Counted from the stretch's first letter, positions 10,365 to 19,666 are shown. The stretch is DNA of 64,000 nucleotides from Methanolobus vulcani (GCF_006546655.1 NZ_VIAQ01000017.1:62001-126000), one strand, 5' to 3'. The notes: generated by a model not told the origin, from the letters alone. Program-made: numbers and translations.

Positions 10365-10635
10365 TTAGGATTCTCCATATGAATGTGAATTTTGATTAAT
10401 CTGAATATATGTAAACACTTTGTGTAAACCTATCGTGCTTATCCTACTGCAATATTGAATTTAAATATATTGCATCATGAATCTGCATTCTGCTGATACT
10501 ATCGCCTAAGCCGCCTGAATACTTTCAACTACGGGTATTATGAATCATACATAAAAGTTTCGAATTGGAGATAAAAACGGATTTGAAAAATCAATTACAG
10601 AAAATAAAGAAAAAAGGAGATATCCATTACAGATA
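10365..10635. other. Intergenic region upstream of ileS
   Basis: These AT-rich 271 bases separate the lipoprotein gene from the ileS start. They probably hold the ileS promoter on the minus strand. ACACTTTGTGT near 10414 is a small inverted repeat. No open frame or RNA gene is visible. Confidence 0.5.
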
Positions 10636-10645
10636 TCATATCTCC
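10609..10645 (-). terminator. Hairpin and T-run at the end of the FGE-like gene
   Basis: On the minus strand GGAGATAT (10638-10645) pairs with ATATCTCC (10616-10623), followed at once by a run of T. The hairpin includes the last codons of the gene. It looks like an intrinsic terminator. Confidence 0.6.
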
Positions 10646-11493
10646 TTAACAAGACGGAAACCAATGTAATTCATGCGGCTTCCTTCACCAATACTGTCCC
10701 TGACAGCAGAACGACAATTCTCTTCTGCATTTTCCCAGCTTCCACCACGAATTACTCTTCTATCTACACCGCCTGTCCACTCACTACCGTCAGTCGGTGC
10801 TTTATTGTAATTACTGTGATATTCGTCCTGTACCCATTCAGCAACGTTTCCATGCACATCATAAAGACCCCATGGGTTTGCTTCCTTCATACCAACTGGT
10901 TGGGTCTTGTCCTCTGAATTGTCATCGAACCAACCATAATCAACCATCATTGAAGTATCATTGCCAAATGAGAAAGCAGTGTCTGTGCCTGCTCTTGCGG
11001 CATATTCCCACTCTGCTTCAGTAGGAAGCCTGTAGCTATCAGTTCCCTCCATCTCATTGAGAGCTTCAATGAACTCATTGGCAGCTGTCCAGGAAATTTT
11101 CTCTACAGGAAGGTCGCCATCACCTGTGAAGTAAGAAGGATTCTCACCCATAACTTCTTCCCATTGATTCTGGGTTACTTCATAGGCTCCGATATAGAAA
11201 TCATTTCCAATGGTCACCTGATGAACTGGTCTTTCTGCCCTATCACTGTACTGCTCATCTTCAGGAGCGCCCATCAGGAAATCACCAGCAGATATCTTCA
11301 CAAATTCCATATCAATTGAATTGGTGAATGTACTGTCATCAACCTCTGTTTCTTCAGGAGCCGAGGTTACATCCTCTACAACTTCCTGCGCATCATCATT
11401 TACAGTGTCATCGGAACCGGTACAACCACTTGCCAGGACTGCAGCCAGAAGCACAAGACACATAATAAAAGTCATGTAAGATCTTTTGATCAT
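10636..11493 (-). CDS. Formylglycine-generating-enzyme-like (SUMF1 fold) lipoprotein
   Basis: This 285-residue exported protein has a hydrophobic signal ending in the lipobox LASGC, then an acidic linker and an FGE-sulfatase domain. Family hallmarks are FVKISAGDFLMGAPEDE, YEVTQNQWEEVMG, SWTAANEFIEALNE, YRLPTEAEWEYAARAG, DVHGNVAEWVQDEY and RRVIRGGSWENAEENCRSAVRD. Many archaeal members lack sulfatase partners and their substrates are unknown. Only one Cys is evident in the C-terminal core, so canonical copper-dependent formylglycine formation is doubtful. No sulfatase gene lies nearby. It is likely a surface protein of unknown role. Confidence 0.8.
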   Translation of the reverse strand: MIKRSYMTFIMCLVLLAAVLASGCTGSDDTVNDDAQEVVEDVTSAPEETEVDDSTFTNSIDMEFVKISAGDFLMGAPEDEQYSDRAERPVHQVTIGNDFYIGAYEVTQNQWEEVMGENPSYFTGDGDLPVEKISWTAANEFIEALNEMEGTDSYRLPTEAEWEYAARAGTDTAFSFGNDTSMMVDYGWFDDNSEDKTQPVGMKEANPWGLYDVHGNVAEWVQDEYHSNYNKAPTDGSEWTGGVDRRVIRGGSWENAEENCRSAVRDSIGEGSRMNYIGFRLVKEI

Positions 11494-11798
11494 AAACCTA
11501 TCCTCATATGTATTTACTATAATAACAACCGAAATAATGTTGATTTTTGTCCAAAACCTGATTTAAATGCTTTGGTTTATTATGAAAAATTAGTTATAAA
11601 ATACCGAAAAATGATATGAAATACAGAAATGAGCTAAATGGCACCTTTTAAAGAATAAAAGGTGCCTGTGAGTCCTCCAACCACCTCACATAGAGATAAT
11701 TCTAATCTGCCTGAAAGTATTAGAGATGATAGAATATAAAATGTGCACATTATAAGTAAATATCATCAAGCAATGTTTTTTCATTACGTATCTTTAAT
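11494..11798. other. Intergenic region between the cob operon and the lipoprotein gene
   Basis: These 305 AT-rich bases carry two adjacent stem-loops (annotated separately) and probably the promoter of the lipoprotein gene on the minus strand. No coding sequence is visible. Confidence 0.5.
11640..11690 (-). terminator. Tandem stem-loops downstream of the cob operon
   Basis: GGCACCTTTT (11640-11649) and AAAAGGTGCC (11657-11666) form a perfect 10-bp stem with a 7-base loop. Directly beside it TGTGAG (11667-11672) pairs with CTCACA (11685-11690). They lie 110-160 bases past the cobY stop, so they may end or stabilise the cob transcript. No long T-run follows, so a processing or RNA role is also possible. 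Confidence 0.5.
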
Positions 11799-12434
11799 TT
11801 AGTTCTTGATCGATTTTGCATCCCTTTCAAGAATCATCTCTTTGCATCTTTTCAGGTCATCAACTGTATTGACATTTAAAGCAAATTCAATATCATCCAT
11901 CACAAGGCTGACATATTCCTGTTCATGCTCGACATCTTTACCATCCATTATATTAACGCCTGAAGGAACTATCAGCTTTCCTTCGCCATCCCAGTTAAAC
12001 ACCGTGTCCGGCCTTATACCAAGACTTTTACAAACGGATATTGGAGAAAATATTGACATAGCAGGTTTACCACATACTTTGTATTCAGCAATAACCTTTT
12101 CAAGAAGAGCAGGACTAAGCAATGGTAAATCAGACATGAGAATCATTAGCGGTTTGTTTATACAGGCAACTTTTACCGCATAAACCATGTCACCAACATA
12201 ATTACCTCCACCTGTTGGGATTACCTGTACCTTCCCCTCATACTTTTCCTCTATATAAGATGCTGTTTTAGGTGTTGCCGGAGATACGGCAACATAGATA
12301 TCATCTATACTTTCTGTTTTTTGCAGTGCATCTATCACATATGATATCAAAGGTTTTCCAAGTAGATCGACAAAGGGTTTTTCCCCCATACCTAACCTGC
12401 TTCCAAATCCCCCTGCCATTATTATAGCGTCCAA
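11799..12434 (-). CDS. cobY: GTP:adenosylcobinamide-phosphate guanylyltransferase (CobY)
   Basis: The 211-residue protein starts with the nucleotidyltransferase signature MDAIIMAGGFGSRLGMGEKP, with an acidic LMSDLPLLS metal site further in. CobY is the archaeal replacement for bacterial CobU guanylyltransferase and makes adenosylcobinamide-GDP for nucleotide-loop assembly. The start overlaps the cobS end by 13 bases, so translation is probably coupled. It is the last gene of the minus-strand cob operon and is followed by tandem stem-loops. Confidence 0.93.
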   Translation of the reverse strand: MDAIIMAGGFGSRLGMGEKPFVDLLGKPLISYVIDALQKTESIDDIYVAVSPATPKTASYIEEKYEGKVQVIPTGGGNYVGDMVYAVKVACINKPLMILMSDLPLLSPALLEKVIAEYKVCGKPAMSIFSPISVCKSLGIRPDTVFNWDGEGKLIVPSGVNIMDGKDVEHEQEYVSLVMDDIEFALNVNTVDDLKRCKEMILERDAKSIKN

Positions 12435-13243
12435 ACAATACCTCCATACATCACTACCAGTGTCACGGCGATAAGTGCAATTACCCTTCCAACTTCATTG
12501 GAAGCACCGATAACATCACCATTTACACCACCAAGATGTCTGTTGCTAATATTGATCAAAACAAAAGTTGCTAATATAGCTGCAATGAAAGGAATTATGC
12601 CATTCATACCAAAACCCAGGTAAAATGACATTGCGACACAGGCAACAATACCAATTAAAAATCCCATAAGATATTTAGGTACTGTGGTATTCTTGACAAG
12701 TATTGAGCCAAGTCCTTCGTGTATGGATCTGCCAAATGCAGCAACTGTGAGCATGGATTGCATAGCACTAATCTCTGACACGAACATCGCAAAGAAGAAG
12801 ATTTTTGCCACATCGGCAGCAGATGAATATACAATTAAAGACTGCTCATTTAATGCCACAAGGGTCGCATAGAATGCAATAATAGTAAGGGATGCGTAGG
12901 CAACACCGCCTATTCCAAGGGACATGTCCTTAAGTGCTTTGAGTTTCTTTTCCACAGAACCATGTGCAGTCAGACCGTCACCAAGGTCAGCCATTCCATC
13001 CAGGTGGTTCAGTCCTGTAATATAATAAACAAATACTATTACAAACACAGCAGCAATGTAGATCGGAAGATAACTTACAAGAAGGTATGCAACTGCACCC
13101 ATCAATAATCCAAGTACAATCCCCACTACAAGATGCAGGTATGTTCTCTTGAAGAACTCATCAAGCCCTTCCATTGTAATACCTACAGGAATTGTTGAAA
13201 GGAATCCGAAACTGGACCGCAGAGCTAATAAGAATCCATTCAT
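12422..13243 (-). CDS. cobS: Adenosylcobinamide-GDP ribazoletransferase (cobalamin synthase)
   Basis: This 273-residue integral membrane protein joins adenosylcobinamide-GDP to alpha-ribazole(-phosphate), the last steps of cobamide assembly. The conserved NHLDGMADLGDGLTA segment and several hydrophobic helices identify CobS. The N-terminus, LALRSSFGFLSTIPVG, is typical. It overlaps cobZ upstream by four bases and cobY downstream by 13, so the three are tightly coupled. Confidence 0.94.
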   Translation of the reverse strand: MNGFLLALRSSFGFLSTIPVGITMEGLDEFFKRTYLHLVVGIVLGLLMGAVAYLLVSYLPIYIAAVFVIVFVYYITGLNHLDGMADLGDGLTAHGSVEKKLKALKDMSLGIGGVAYASLTIIAFYATLVALNEQSLIVYSSAADVAKIFFFAMFVSEISAMQSMLTVAAFGRSIHEGLGSILVKNTTVPKYLMGFLIGIVACVAMSFYLGFGMNGIIPFIAAILATFVLINISNRHLGGVNGDVIGASNEVGRVIALIAVTLVVMYGGIVWTL

Positions 13244-13845
13244 CCTGCGATCACATCACTTTTGTTTTCCGGATCATTTTTCTTTTTGTTTTCATTTTTA
13301 GTCTTTTCAGCAGCTTCTGCCATTGCCCTGGTATACATGTTGGCAGAAACTCCACCTATAAGACCACCGATTATGTCATCCATGAAAGGACCAAGTTCAG
13401 CAAGAATTCCTGGTTTTTGTTTGTCAAAACGTACAAATTCAAACATTCCTTTATCACCGCTGATATATTTGGAAATACTCATACCAAGCACTTCATCTGC
13501 AATGATAAATGTCAGGTCTTTTTCGTATGAACTTCTGCTAATGTTAGGTAAACGGCCTTCTTTGCCCTCTTTTTCAAGTAATATACCGGAATAGATAAGA
13601 AGACAGAGATTCGGATCGGATACTGCAATATCAAGTTCTCTGAGGAACTTTTTTTCTGCAAGTTCTCTGGTCTCTATACCCGGATGTGGTGCATAGAGCT
13701 CAAGAGCAGCGTCAACAAGCATCTGAACTGTTATTCCTTCTTCTTCAAGTATCTCGATTATATTCCTGGTGATCTCACCTTCCAGCTCTTTGGACTGGTT
13801 CTTTTTCAGGTCCTTTGATTCTATATCCGATAATTTCATTGACAT
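13240..13845 (-). CDS. cobZ: Alpha-ribazole-5'-phosphate phosphatase, archaeal CobZ type
   Basis: The protein has about 201 residues. GPFMDDIIGGLIGGVSANMYTRAM near the C-terminus and HPGIETRELAEKKFLRELDIAVSDPNLCLLI resemble the CobZ phosphatases of Methanosarcina, which replace bacterial CobC in removing the 5' phosphate of alpha-ribazole or of the cobamide precursor. The gene order cbiB-cobZ-cobS supports this. Starts at 13848 (GTG), 13845 (ATG) and 13839 (ATG) are all possible; no strong ribosome site decides. The C-terminal tail is highly charged (Lys/Asn/Glu). Confidence 0.83.
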   Translation of the reverse strand: MSMKLSDIESKDLKKNQSKELEGEITRNIIEILEEEGITVQMLVDAALELYAPHPGIETRELAEKKFLRELDIAVSDPNLCLLIYSGILLEKEGKEGRLPNISRSSYEKDLTFIIADEVLGMSISKYISGDKGMFEFVRFDKQKPGILAELGPFMDDIIGGLIGGVSANMYTRAMAEAAEKTKNENKKKNDPENKSDVIAG

Positions 13846-13951
13846 CACTTCGGGGAGATTTCATAATAAGATTATTGTTTGAGATTATATCGTTAGATTT
13901 CTAAATTTCAATTATTAGACATAAACAATACCATAATTTATCAATTGTACA

Positions 13952-14962
13952 TTAATCACACCAAATTATAATTGATGATGCGACAATCGCAAAGAACGCT
14001 GCCACAAGGATTATCCATGATGTGAGCTTGATGTCCTCTGATACCGGGTAAACAAAACCATTACCCAGTACATAGGTATTCGGCTTTTCCAGTTTTATTT
14101 TCAGAGCACCTGCAATGGAAGCCATTGGAAAACCTGAATTTGGAGATGGTGTTTTTAGCCCGTCTCTTATACCTGTTTTAAATGCTGTCCTGTAATCAGG
14201 AATTTTGATCTTATGATATACCAGACTCACCACAAGAGTTGCAGCTGACAGGAAAATCACAGACACACGCGCAGGTATCCAGTTGAGCACATCATCTAAC
14301 TTTGCAGAGAACCAGCCTACTTCACGATGACGTTCATCTGTGTAGCCTACCATGGAATCCAGGGTACTTGTAGCTTTGAAGACATACGCTGCTATTAGTC
14401 CGTAAGGTCCGAAACATGCGTAGAACAATAAAGGTGAAAGTATCCCGTCAACATAGTTCTCAGAAGTTGTCTCGATTATTGCTGAAGAGACCTGCCCTTC
14501 TTCCAGTTTTGATGTATTACGGCTCACATACATAGAGAGTTTCTGTCTTGCGCTGTCAAGTTTACCGGCATCAAGCTCAGATCTTACTTCGTTAGCTGCA
14601 CCGTAGAGACAGCGAATAGCAAATGTAGCCTTAAGGAAATAAGCAGCTACCAGATAACGAAGAACTGCCGGAATGGATTCAATGCCCATGAATAACATTA
14701 CAAGATAGGCGATAGTACACCCGAAAAGTATCGTGGTAAGACCAATGAATAACCCGTAAATCCTGCGATTGTTCGCAGGAATGTTCTTTTTGAAAAAACC
14801 TATCAACCTGCCCATCCAGACAACCGGATGGACTGAGAATGGAGGTTCACCAACCGCAATATCAAGAACATAGGCCAGAAGAAGCACTATCACCAGTTCA
14901 CTTGTATCTGGATATACCGGCACCGGCAGGATCATAGATTGCGCTCCATTACTTCCTTCCAT
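13952..14962 (-). CDS. cbiB: Adenosylcobinamide-phosphate synthase (CbiB)
   Basis: This 336-residue membrane protein condenses adenosylcobyric acid with (R)-1-amino-2-propanol phosphate. Family features are AYVLDIAVGEPPFSVHPVVWMGRLI, the ETTSENYVDGILSPLLF segment, and STLDSMVGYTDERHREVGWFSAKLDD. Four to five hydrophobic stretches are visible. It overlaps cobD1 by 31 bases, so cobD1, which makes the aminopropanol phosphate partner, and cbiB are likely translated together. Confidence 0.93.
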   Translation of the reverse strand: MEGSNGAQSMILPVPVYPDTSELVIVLLLAYVLDIAVGEPPFSVHPVVWMGRLIGFFKKNIPANNRRIYGLFIGLTTILFGCTIAYLVMLFMGIESIPAVLRYLVAAYFLKATFAIRCLYGAANEVRSELDAGKLDSARQKLSMYVSRNTSKLEEGQVSSAIIETTSENYVDGILSPLLFYACFGPYGLIAAYVFKATSTLDSMVGYTDERHREVGWFSAKLDDVLNWIPARVSVIFLSAATLVVSLVYHKIKIPDYRTAFKTGIRDGLKTPSPNSGFPMASIAGALKIKLEKPNTYVLGNGFVYPVSEDIKLTSWIILVAAFFAIVASSIIIWCD

Positions 14963-16434
14963 GCTTTTCTGATACTTTCATCGCTGAGACCTTCAGAAAC
15001 AAAGATGGACAATAAGTCATCGACTATCTTTTCCTCATGGACAATAGTACAGTTCAGACAGCTCCATATCTGACCACCACTTGAGCTTTCTATCCAGTTG
15101 CCACCTGTGCGGCTGTCCTCACAAGGATAGAACGGACAGAAGCAGAAAGTACAGTCCTGCTCTTCAAAATGACAGGGATAATAGTCACAATCAATATTGC
15201 TTCCCTTACGGCCGCATTCTGCAGCAGCCTTTATATTTTCCCGAAGCTGTATCTCAGCCTGTTCCCTACCCCATTCATAGATTACCTGACGGATCGTATC
15301 TGCAATACGTTCATTCTCCTCTCTTGTACGTATTGCCACTCTTATGTGATTCTTACCGTTATTCTGGAAAGACTCGCAATCACGTATCAGTACACCATGA
15401 GATGCCATTCTTTCTGCAAGTTCTGATGAATTGAGTGAGAGATCAGTAATATCAACATAAATATAATTAACACAACTCTCTGCAGGTTTGAACCCTCTAC
15501 GAGAGAGTTTAGTCATAAGGAACTTACGTTCCTGTTCTATGAAAGCCCTTGAATCAAGAAGGTATTTGCTGTTCACACCACCTTTCATGCTAAGCAGGGC
15601 AGTTGCAATGGTATCTGAAATACATCCCATGTTCCATGAAAGTCTTGCATTGTTAAGCACACATGCAAATTTAGAAGAAGCAACTCCAAAACCCATTCTG
15701 ATTCCAGGAATTGCAAATGATTTTGTTAAAGAACGCTGGATGAAAAGATAATCATTATTTTCTACAAGATAAGCAACACTCTGCTCCGGTTCTGCCAGTT
15801 CAATGTAAGCCTCATCTACAAAGAGTATAGTCTTTTGGGCTGCACATTGTTCTGCAAGCTTTTCCATCATTTCTTTGTCAAATAGTTTTCCAGTTGGGTT
15901 ATTGGGATTGCATACAAAGATAATTTTAGCTTCAGCAAGAATCTCATCCTCAAGGTCGAAGATATCATCCTGCTCGATGTACTTAATTTTGGCACCCATG
16001 ACACTGCACTGCAATTCATATTCACTGAAAGTGGGTCTTGGAATTAGTACAACATCGCCTTCAGCTACAACACACTCTGCCACCAGTCGTATGATCTCAG
16101 TTGAACCGTTTCCGGGAATGATATTCTCATATGTCATTCCCATTCCCACAAATTCTGCTGCAGCCGTACGGTACTCAAGATAGCGGTTGTCCGGATACTG
16201 CTCAAGTTTTTCAAGCCCTTTACTAAGAAGCTCCTGCAGATCCAGCTCCGGGTCTGGCTGCTCAAAAGGAGTTCCTAATGGATTAAGACTTGCACTTGCA
16301 TCAAGGATATCAGATTCTGGAATGCCGTATTTCTGGGAACTTTTTCTTATCAGCCCACCATGAACGCATGGATCAAGGCTTAGAAGATATTTCTTTACCG
16401 GAAGAGGTGGTCTTTGGTCTGTCACAATAATCAA
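14932..16434 (-). CDS. cobD: L-threonine-O-3-phosphate decarboxylase with Cys-rich C-terminal domain (CobD)
   Basis: The N-terminal ~390 residues of this 500-residue protein are a fold-type I PLP enzyme like HisC/CobD: NPLGTPF, IIPGNGSTEIIRL, CNPNNPTGKLF, FVDEAYIELAEP and the PLP lysine K238 in RSLTKSFAIPGIRMGF. It should make (R)-1-amino-2-propanol phosphate for CbiB. The last ~90 residues are Cys-rich (CDYYPCHFEEQDCTFCFCPFYPC, then SCLNC). A comparable C-terminal extension in Methanosarcina mazei CobD has been linked to an additional L-threonine kinase activity, as I recall it. All active-site elements look intact here, unlike the two paralogs in this window. Confidence 0.92.
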   Translation of the reverse strand: MIIVTDQRPPLPVKKYLLSLDPCVHGGLIRKSSQKYGIPESDILDASASLNPLGTPFEQPDPELDLQELLSKGLEKLEQYPDNRYLEYRTAAAEFVGMGMTYENIIPGNGSTEIIRLVAECVVAEGDVVLIPRPTFSEYELQCSVMGAKIKYIEQDDIFDLEDEILAEAKIIFVCNPNNPTGKLFDKEMMEKLAEQCAAQKTILFVDEAYIELAEPEQSVAYLVENNDYLFIQRSLTKSFAIPGIRMGFGVASSKFACVLNNARLSWNMGCISDTIATALLSMKGGVNSKYLLDSRAFIEQERKFLMTKLSRRGFKPAESCVNYIYVDITDLSLNSSELAERMASHGVLIRDCESFQNNGKNHIRVAIRTREENERIADTIRQVIYEWGREQAEIQLRENIKAAAECGRKGSNIDCDYYPCHFEEQDCTFCFCPFYPCEDSRTGGNWIESSSGGQIWSCLNCTIVHEEKIVDDLLSIFVSEGLSDESIRKAWKEVMERNL

Positions 16435-16486
16435 AGCATGTAGAAAACAGGAAATATATTAACCTGTTCAGTTGATTTTCACAAAA

Positions 16487-18001
16487 TCAAAGCAGAGGCA
16501 CAATGATTTCCTTCCATGCTCTCCTTATATTATCATCAGTGTCTCCGTCTGCCATGAGTGCATCAAGCACCATTTTGGCGACCTTTGGTCTGTGCAATAT
16601 AGTACAATGTTCGCAGCTCCACACATTCCCTCCGGTGGAACTTTCGATCCATTTTCCTCCTGTACGCTCATCCTCACATGCATAGAAAGGACAGAAACAG
16701 AAAGTGCAATCCTGTCCTGTAAAATGACAGGGATAATATTCACAAGTACCACGGCCGGCAGAGGAACTACCGCCATGCTCTATGGTCTCTTCAAGTTTTT
16801 CCCTTGCATCTTCCCTGCTGGTTTCTGCAAAGACGGTATCAAGGGTATGTATTAGTTTCTCAAAATCATCTCTTGATCGGATTGATAGTCTCACATATCG
16901 TTTGTTTCCGTCAAAGAAATCACTGCATTCCCGTATCAATATACCATGCATAGCCAGCCCTTCACTGAGTCTGGCTGAATCAAGAAATAGATCTTTCACG
17001 TCAATAAGTATATAATTAGTACTGCTTTCAACCGGATCAAAACCATAAATCCCTGAAAAGCGCTTGATTATGTATTTCCTTTCATTTTTAATGAACTTAC
17101 GGGAACTAGTTAAGTACTCACTGTGAGGACCACCTTCCATACTCAGGAAAGCTAAACCTATGGCTTCATCTGTCACACCAATATTCCATGAAAGACGTGC
17201 AGAATTGAGCATATTTGCAAGAGAAAGGGAAGCAATACCATATGCCAGTCTTATACCTGGCATTGCCGTGATATTGGATATGGATCTTATTACAAAGAGA
17301 TGATCATTATCCAATGTCAGACCTACAATACTCATATCAGGATCAGCCAGTTCAATTGCTGATTCGTCAACAATAAGCAGGGTACCATGTTCAGCACATT
17401 TTTGTGCAAAATCAGAAAGATTATCTTTTGGAATGAGCTGGCCGGTCGGATTGTTAGGATTTCCGATTACAATGACCTTTGCCCTGTCCAGTGTCATTTT
17501 TGGAAGATGTAATAATTCATCTGTAGTAAAGGAATGAATACGTGCTCCGAAAACTTCTGCTATATGACGATATTCACCGGATGATGGTGAAGTGGTAATT
17601 ACAATATCCTCTTCATTGACAACGGTTTCCATGATCAGACGCAGAAGCTCACATGTACCGTTCCCTGGAATGATATTATCCGCAGATATGTTATGACCTA
17701 CATAAGAGGCAGCAGCCTTTCTGAGTTCAAGATACCTGTTATCAGGATACTGATCGATCCTTTCTGTGGATCTCAAAACAGTTTGATTCAGATCAAGGTT
17801 ACTTGCCGGAAAATTGAATGGTGTGCCAAGTGGATTCGTGTTTGAAGTGAAATCAAGAATATCTGATTCTGCTTTATTAAATCTCATAGGCAGCTCACGA
17901 GTCCTTCCGACATGATTTCTTGCTTGCAGTGCAAGTAAATAATGCTTCAAATGAAGTGGAAAATTTTTTCGGTACACACTTATCAACAATTGGTTACGCA
18001 C
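16487..18001 (-). CDS. CobD paralog lacking the PLP lysine, Cys-rich C-terminus retained
   Basis: This 504-residue protein is clearly homologous to the downstream CobD throughout: NPLGTPF, IIPGNGTCELLRL, GNPNNPTGQLI, VDESAIELADP and a C-terminal CEYYPCHFTGQDCTFCFCPF motif. At the PLP-lysine position the sequence is RSISNITAMPGIRL, so Lys is replaced by Asn243. The stacking Tyr of VDEAY is also changed to Ala. It is therefore unlikely to be a decarboxylase. It may keep the activity of the Cys-rich tail (proposed threonine kinase) or act as a partner of CobD. A GTG start at 18001 is taken because the N-terminal KHYLLAL aligns with CobD's KKYLLSL. It is first in the cob operon. Confidence 0.8.
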   Translation of the reverse strand: MRNQLLISVYRKNFPLHLKHYLLALQARNHVGRTRELPMRFNKAESDILDFTSNTNPLGTPFNFPASNLDLNQTVLRSTERIDQYPDNRYLELRKAAASYVGHNISADNIIPGNGTCELLRLIMETVVNEEDIVITTSPSSGEYRHIAEVFGARIHSFTTDELLHLPKMTLDRAKVIVIGNPNNPTGQLIPKDNLSDFAQKCAEHGTLLIVDESAIELADPDMSIVGLTLDNDHLFVIRSISNITAMPGIRLAYGIASLSLANMLNSARLSWNIGVTDEAIGLAFLSMEGGPHSEYLTSSRKFIKNERKYIIKRFSGIYGFDPVESSTNYILIDVKDLFLDSARLSEGLAMHGILIRECSDFFDGNKRYVRLSIRSRDDFEKLIHTLDTVFAETSREDAREKLEETIEHGGSSSAGRGTCEYYPCHFTGQDCTFCFCPFYACEDERTGGKWIESSTGGNVWSCEHCTILHRPKVAKMVLDALMADGDTDDNIRRAWKEIIVPLL

Positions 18002-18147
18002 AGGAGCTATATTAAACTATTCAAGTTGAGTTGTGCAAAACCCCATTCAATATGCATAGAAAAGGATAAAGCAATAAATACAGGTAACACAAATCATTAT
18101 CACAAGTTCTTCAGGAACATTAAAAGATCGAATCAGAGGGATAATTG

Positions 18148-18930
18148 ATGGCTGACGAAATTGATTATAAGATTATTGGCGACGACATGCAACTTGTAGA
18201 GATAGAACTGGACCCTAGCGAAGCTGTTAGAGCAGAAGCCGGTGCAATGATGTACATGGGTCCAGGAATCAGAATGGAAACATCTACTGGCGGTGGCCTG
18301 CTAAAAGGTTTAAAACGTGCTGTTACAGGTGAGAGTTTCTTTATCACAAGTTTTGTCCATGAAGGAAAAGATAAAGGATATGTGGCGTTCGGAGCCCCTT
18401 ACCCTGGAAAGATAATACCACTTGATCTCAGCAAATTCGGAGGCAGTTTCCTCTGCCAGAAAGATTCATTCCTCTGCGCCGCAAATGGAATAGAGATCGA
18501 AATAGCACTTACCAGGAAAATCGGAGCAGGTCTTTTTGGAGGCGAAGGATTCATACTCCAGAGACTAAAAGGCGATGGAATGGCTTTTGTACATGCAGGT
18601 GGCACCATTGTCGAGAAAGATCTTGCAGCAGGAGAGACCATAAGGGTTGATACCGGATGCCTTACAGCATTTGAGGAAACTGTCGGATACGATATTACAT
18701 GGGCAGGCGGTTTCAAGAACGCACTCTTTGGAGGCGAAGGTCTTGTACTTGCAACACTTACCGGACCAGGAAAGGTATATCTCCAGAGTCTGCCGTTCTC
18801 ACGTCTTGCCGACAGGATTGTTGCTGCGTCAAGATACACTACCAGTAGCCAGAGAGAAGAATCCTCAGGAGTTGCCGGTTTGGGAAGCAGTGCACTGGGA
18901 AGCATACTTGGTGGAGACCGCTCTTTCTGA
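18148..18930 (+). CDS. AIM24/TIGR00266 family protein
   Basis: The protein has 260 residues and starts ADEIDYKIIGDDMQLVEIELDP after the ATG. The repeated glycine-rich beta pattern (GAMMYMGPGIRMET, GGSFLCQKDSFLCAANG, GLFGGEGFILQRLKGDG, NALFGGEGLVLATLTGPG) matches the AIM24 / TIGR00266 family, a trimeric beta-prism-like fold of unknown function found in all domains of life. No signal or membrane segment is seen. It diverges from the cob operon, and GGG upstream of the ATG supports this start over the TTG one codon earlier. The next gene, a phosphoesterase, follows by 37 bases and may be co-transcribed. Confidence 0.85.
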   Translation: MADEIDYKIIGDDMQLVEIELDPSEAVRAEAGAMMYMGPGIRMETSTGGGLLKGLKRAVTGESFFITSFVHEGKDKGYVAFGAPYPGKIIPLDLSKFGGSFLCQKDSFLCAANGIEIEIALTRKIGAGLFGGEGFILQRLKGDGMAFVHAGGTIVEKDLAAGETIRVDTGCLTAFEETVGYDITWAGGFKNALFGGEGLVLATLTGPGKVYLQSLPFSRLADRIVAASRYTTSSQREESSGVAGLGSSALGSILGGDRSF

Positions 18931-18967
18931 GCAGAAATGACAAGAGTCAAAACCGGAGATATTAAAA

Positions 18968-19633
18968 ATGAGATTGTTTGCTATTGCAGATCCACATGGA
19001 AATTACTCAAAGATAGAAGAACTGCTAAAGATTGCAGGTGATGTGGATCTGATACTAATAGCAGGTGACATCACAAATTTTGGGCCCGATGAAAAGGCCC
19101 TTGATCTTTTTGATAAATTCAACCAGAGAATACTTGCTGTCCCTGGCAACTGTGACCATGAATCAATAATTAAAGTTATTGAGGATTCAAAAGCCACTGA
19201 CATTCACAAGAAATCAATATCAATAGATGGCATTAGATTTATAGGAATAGGGGGGTCAAATCCTACACCATTCTGCACTCCATTTGAATTGCAGGAATGT
19301 GATTTTGAAGAGAATACAAAACGCATGCTGGAAGATGTGAAAGCGGATGAAATACTTGTAACCCTTACACACACACCACCTTTTGGCGTTCTTGATATGG
19401 TAGGAGATTCGCATGTCGGATGCAAAGCACTCAACGTATTCCTTGATAAGGCAGACCTGATGGTGTGTGGACATATCCATGAAGCCAGAGGGATAGAAAA
19501 GTCAGGAAAAACTGTAATTGTCAATCCGGGGATGGCTGCTTTGGGATTTGCTGCTGTAATAGATATTGAAATTGAAAATAATAGCCCAATTATAAATGTT
19601 GAACTTATAAAAAGTGATAGAGAAGTTATTTAA
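18968..19633 (+). CDS. Calcineurin-like metallophosphoesterase
   Basis: This 221-residue protein has all metal-binding motifs of the family: ADPHGN at residues 7-12, AGDITNFGP, PGNCDHE, THTPPFG and CGHIHEARG. It is closest in layout to archaeal YfcE/Rv0805-like phosphodiesterases. The substrate cannot be told from sequence. GGAG lies at good spacing before the ATG. It follows the AIM24-like gene on the same strand. Confidence 0.87.
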   Translation: MRLFAIADPHGNYSKIEELLKIAGDVDLILIAGDITNFGPDEKALDLFDKFNQRILAVPGNCDHESIIKVIEDSKATDIHKKSISIDGIRFIGIGGSNPTPFCTPFELQECDFEENTKRMLEDVKADEILVTLTHTPPFGVLDMVGDSHVGCKALNVFLDKADLMVCGHIHEARGIEKSGKTVIVNPGMAALGFAAVIDIEIENNSPIINVELIKSDREVI

Positions 19634-19666
19634 CCATCAGAAATATATTATAATGCAGGTGATCCA

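Noticed and set aside
11494-18144. Cobalamin riboswitch for the cob operon
   Set aside because: No B12-box-like sequence was seen upstream of 18001, and this riboswitch is not expected in archaea.
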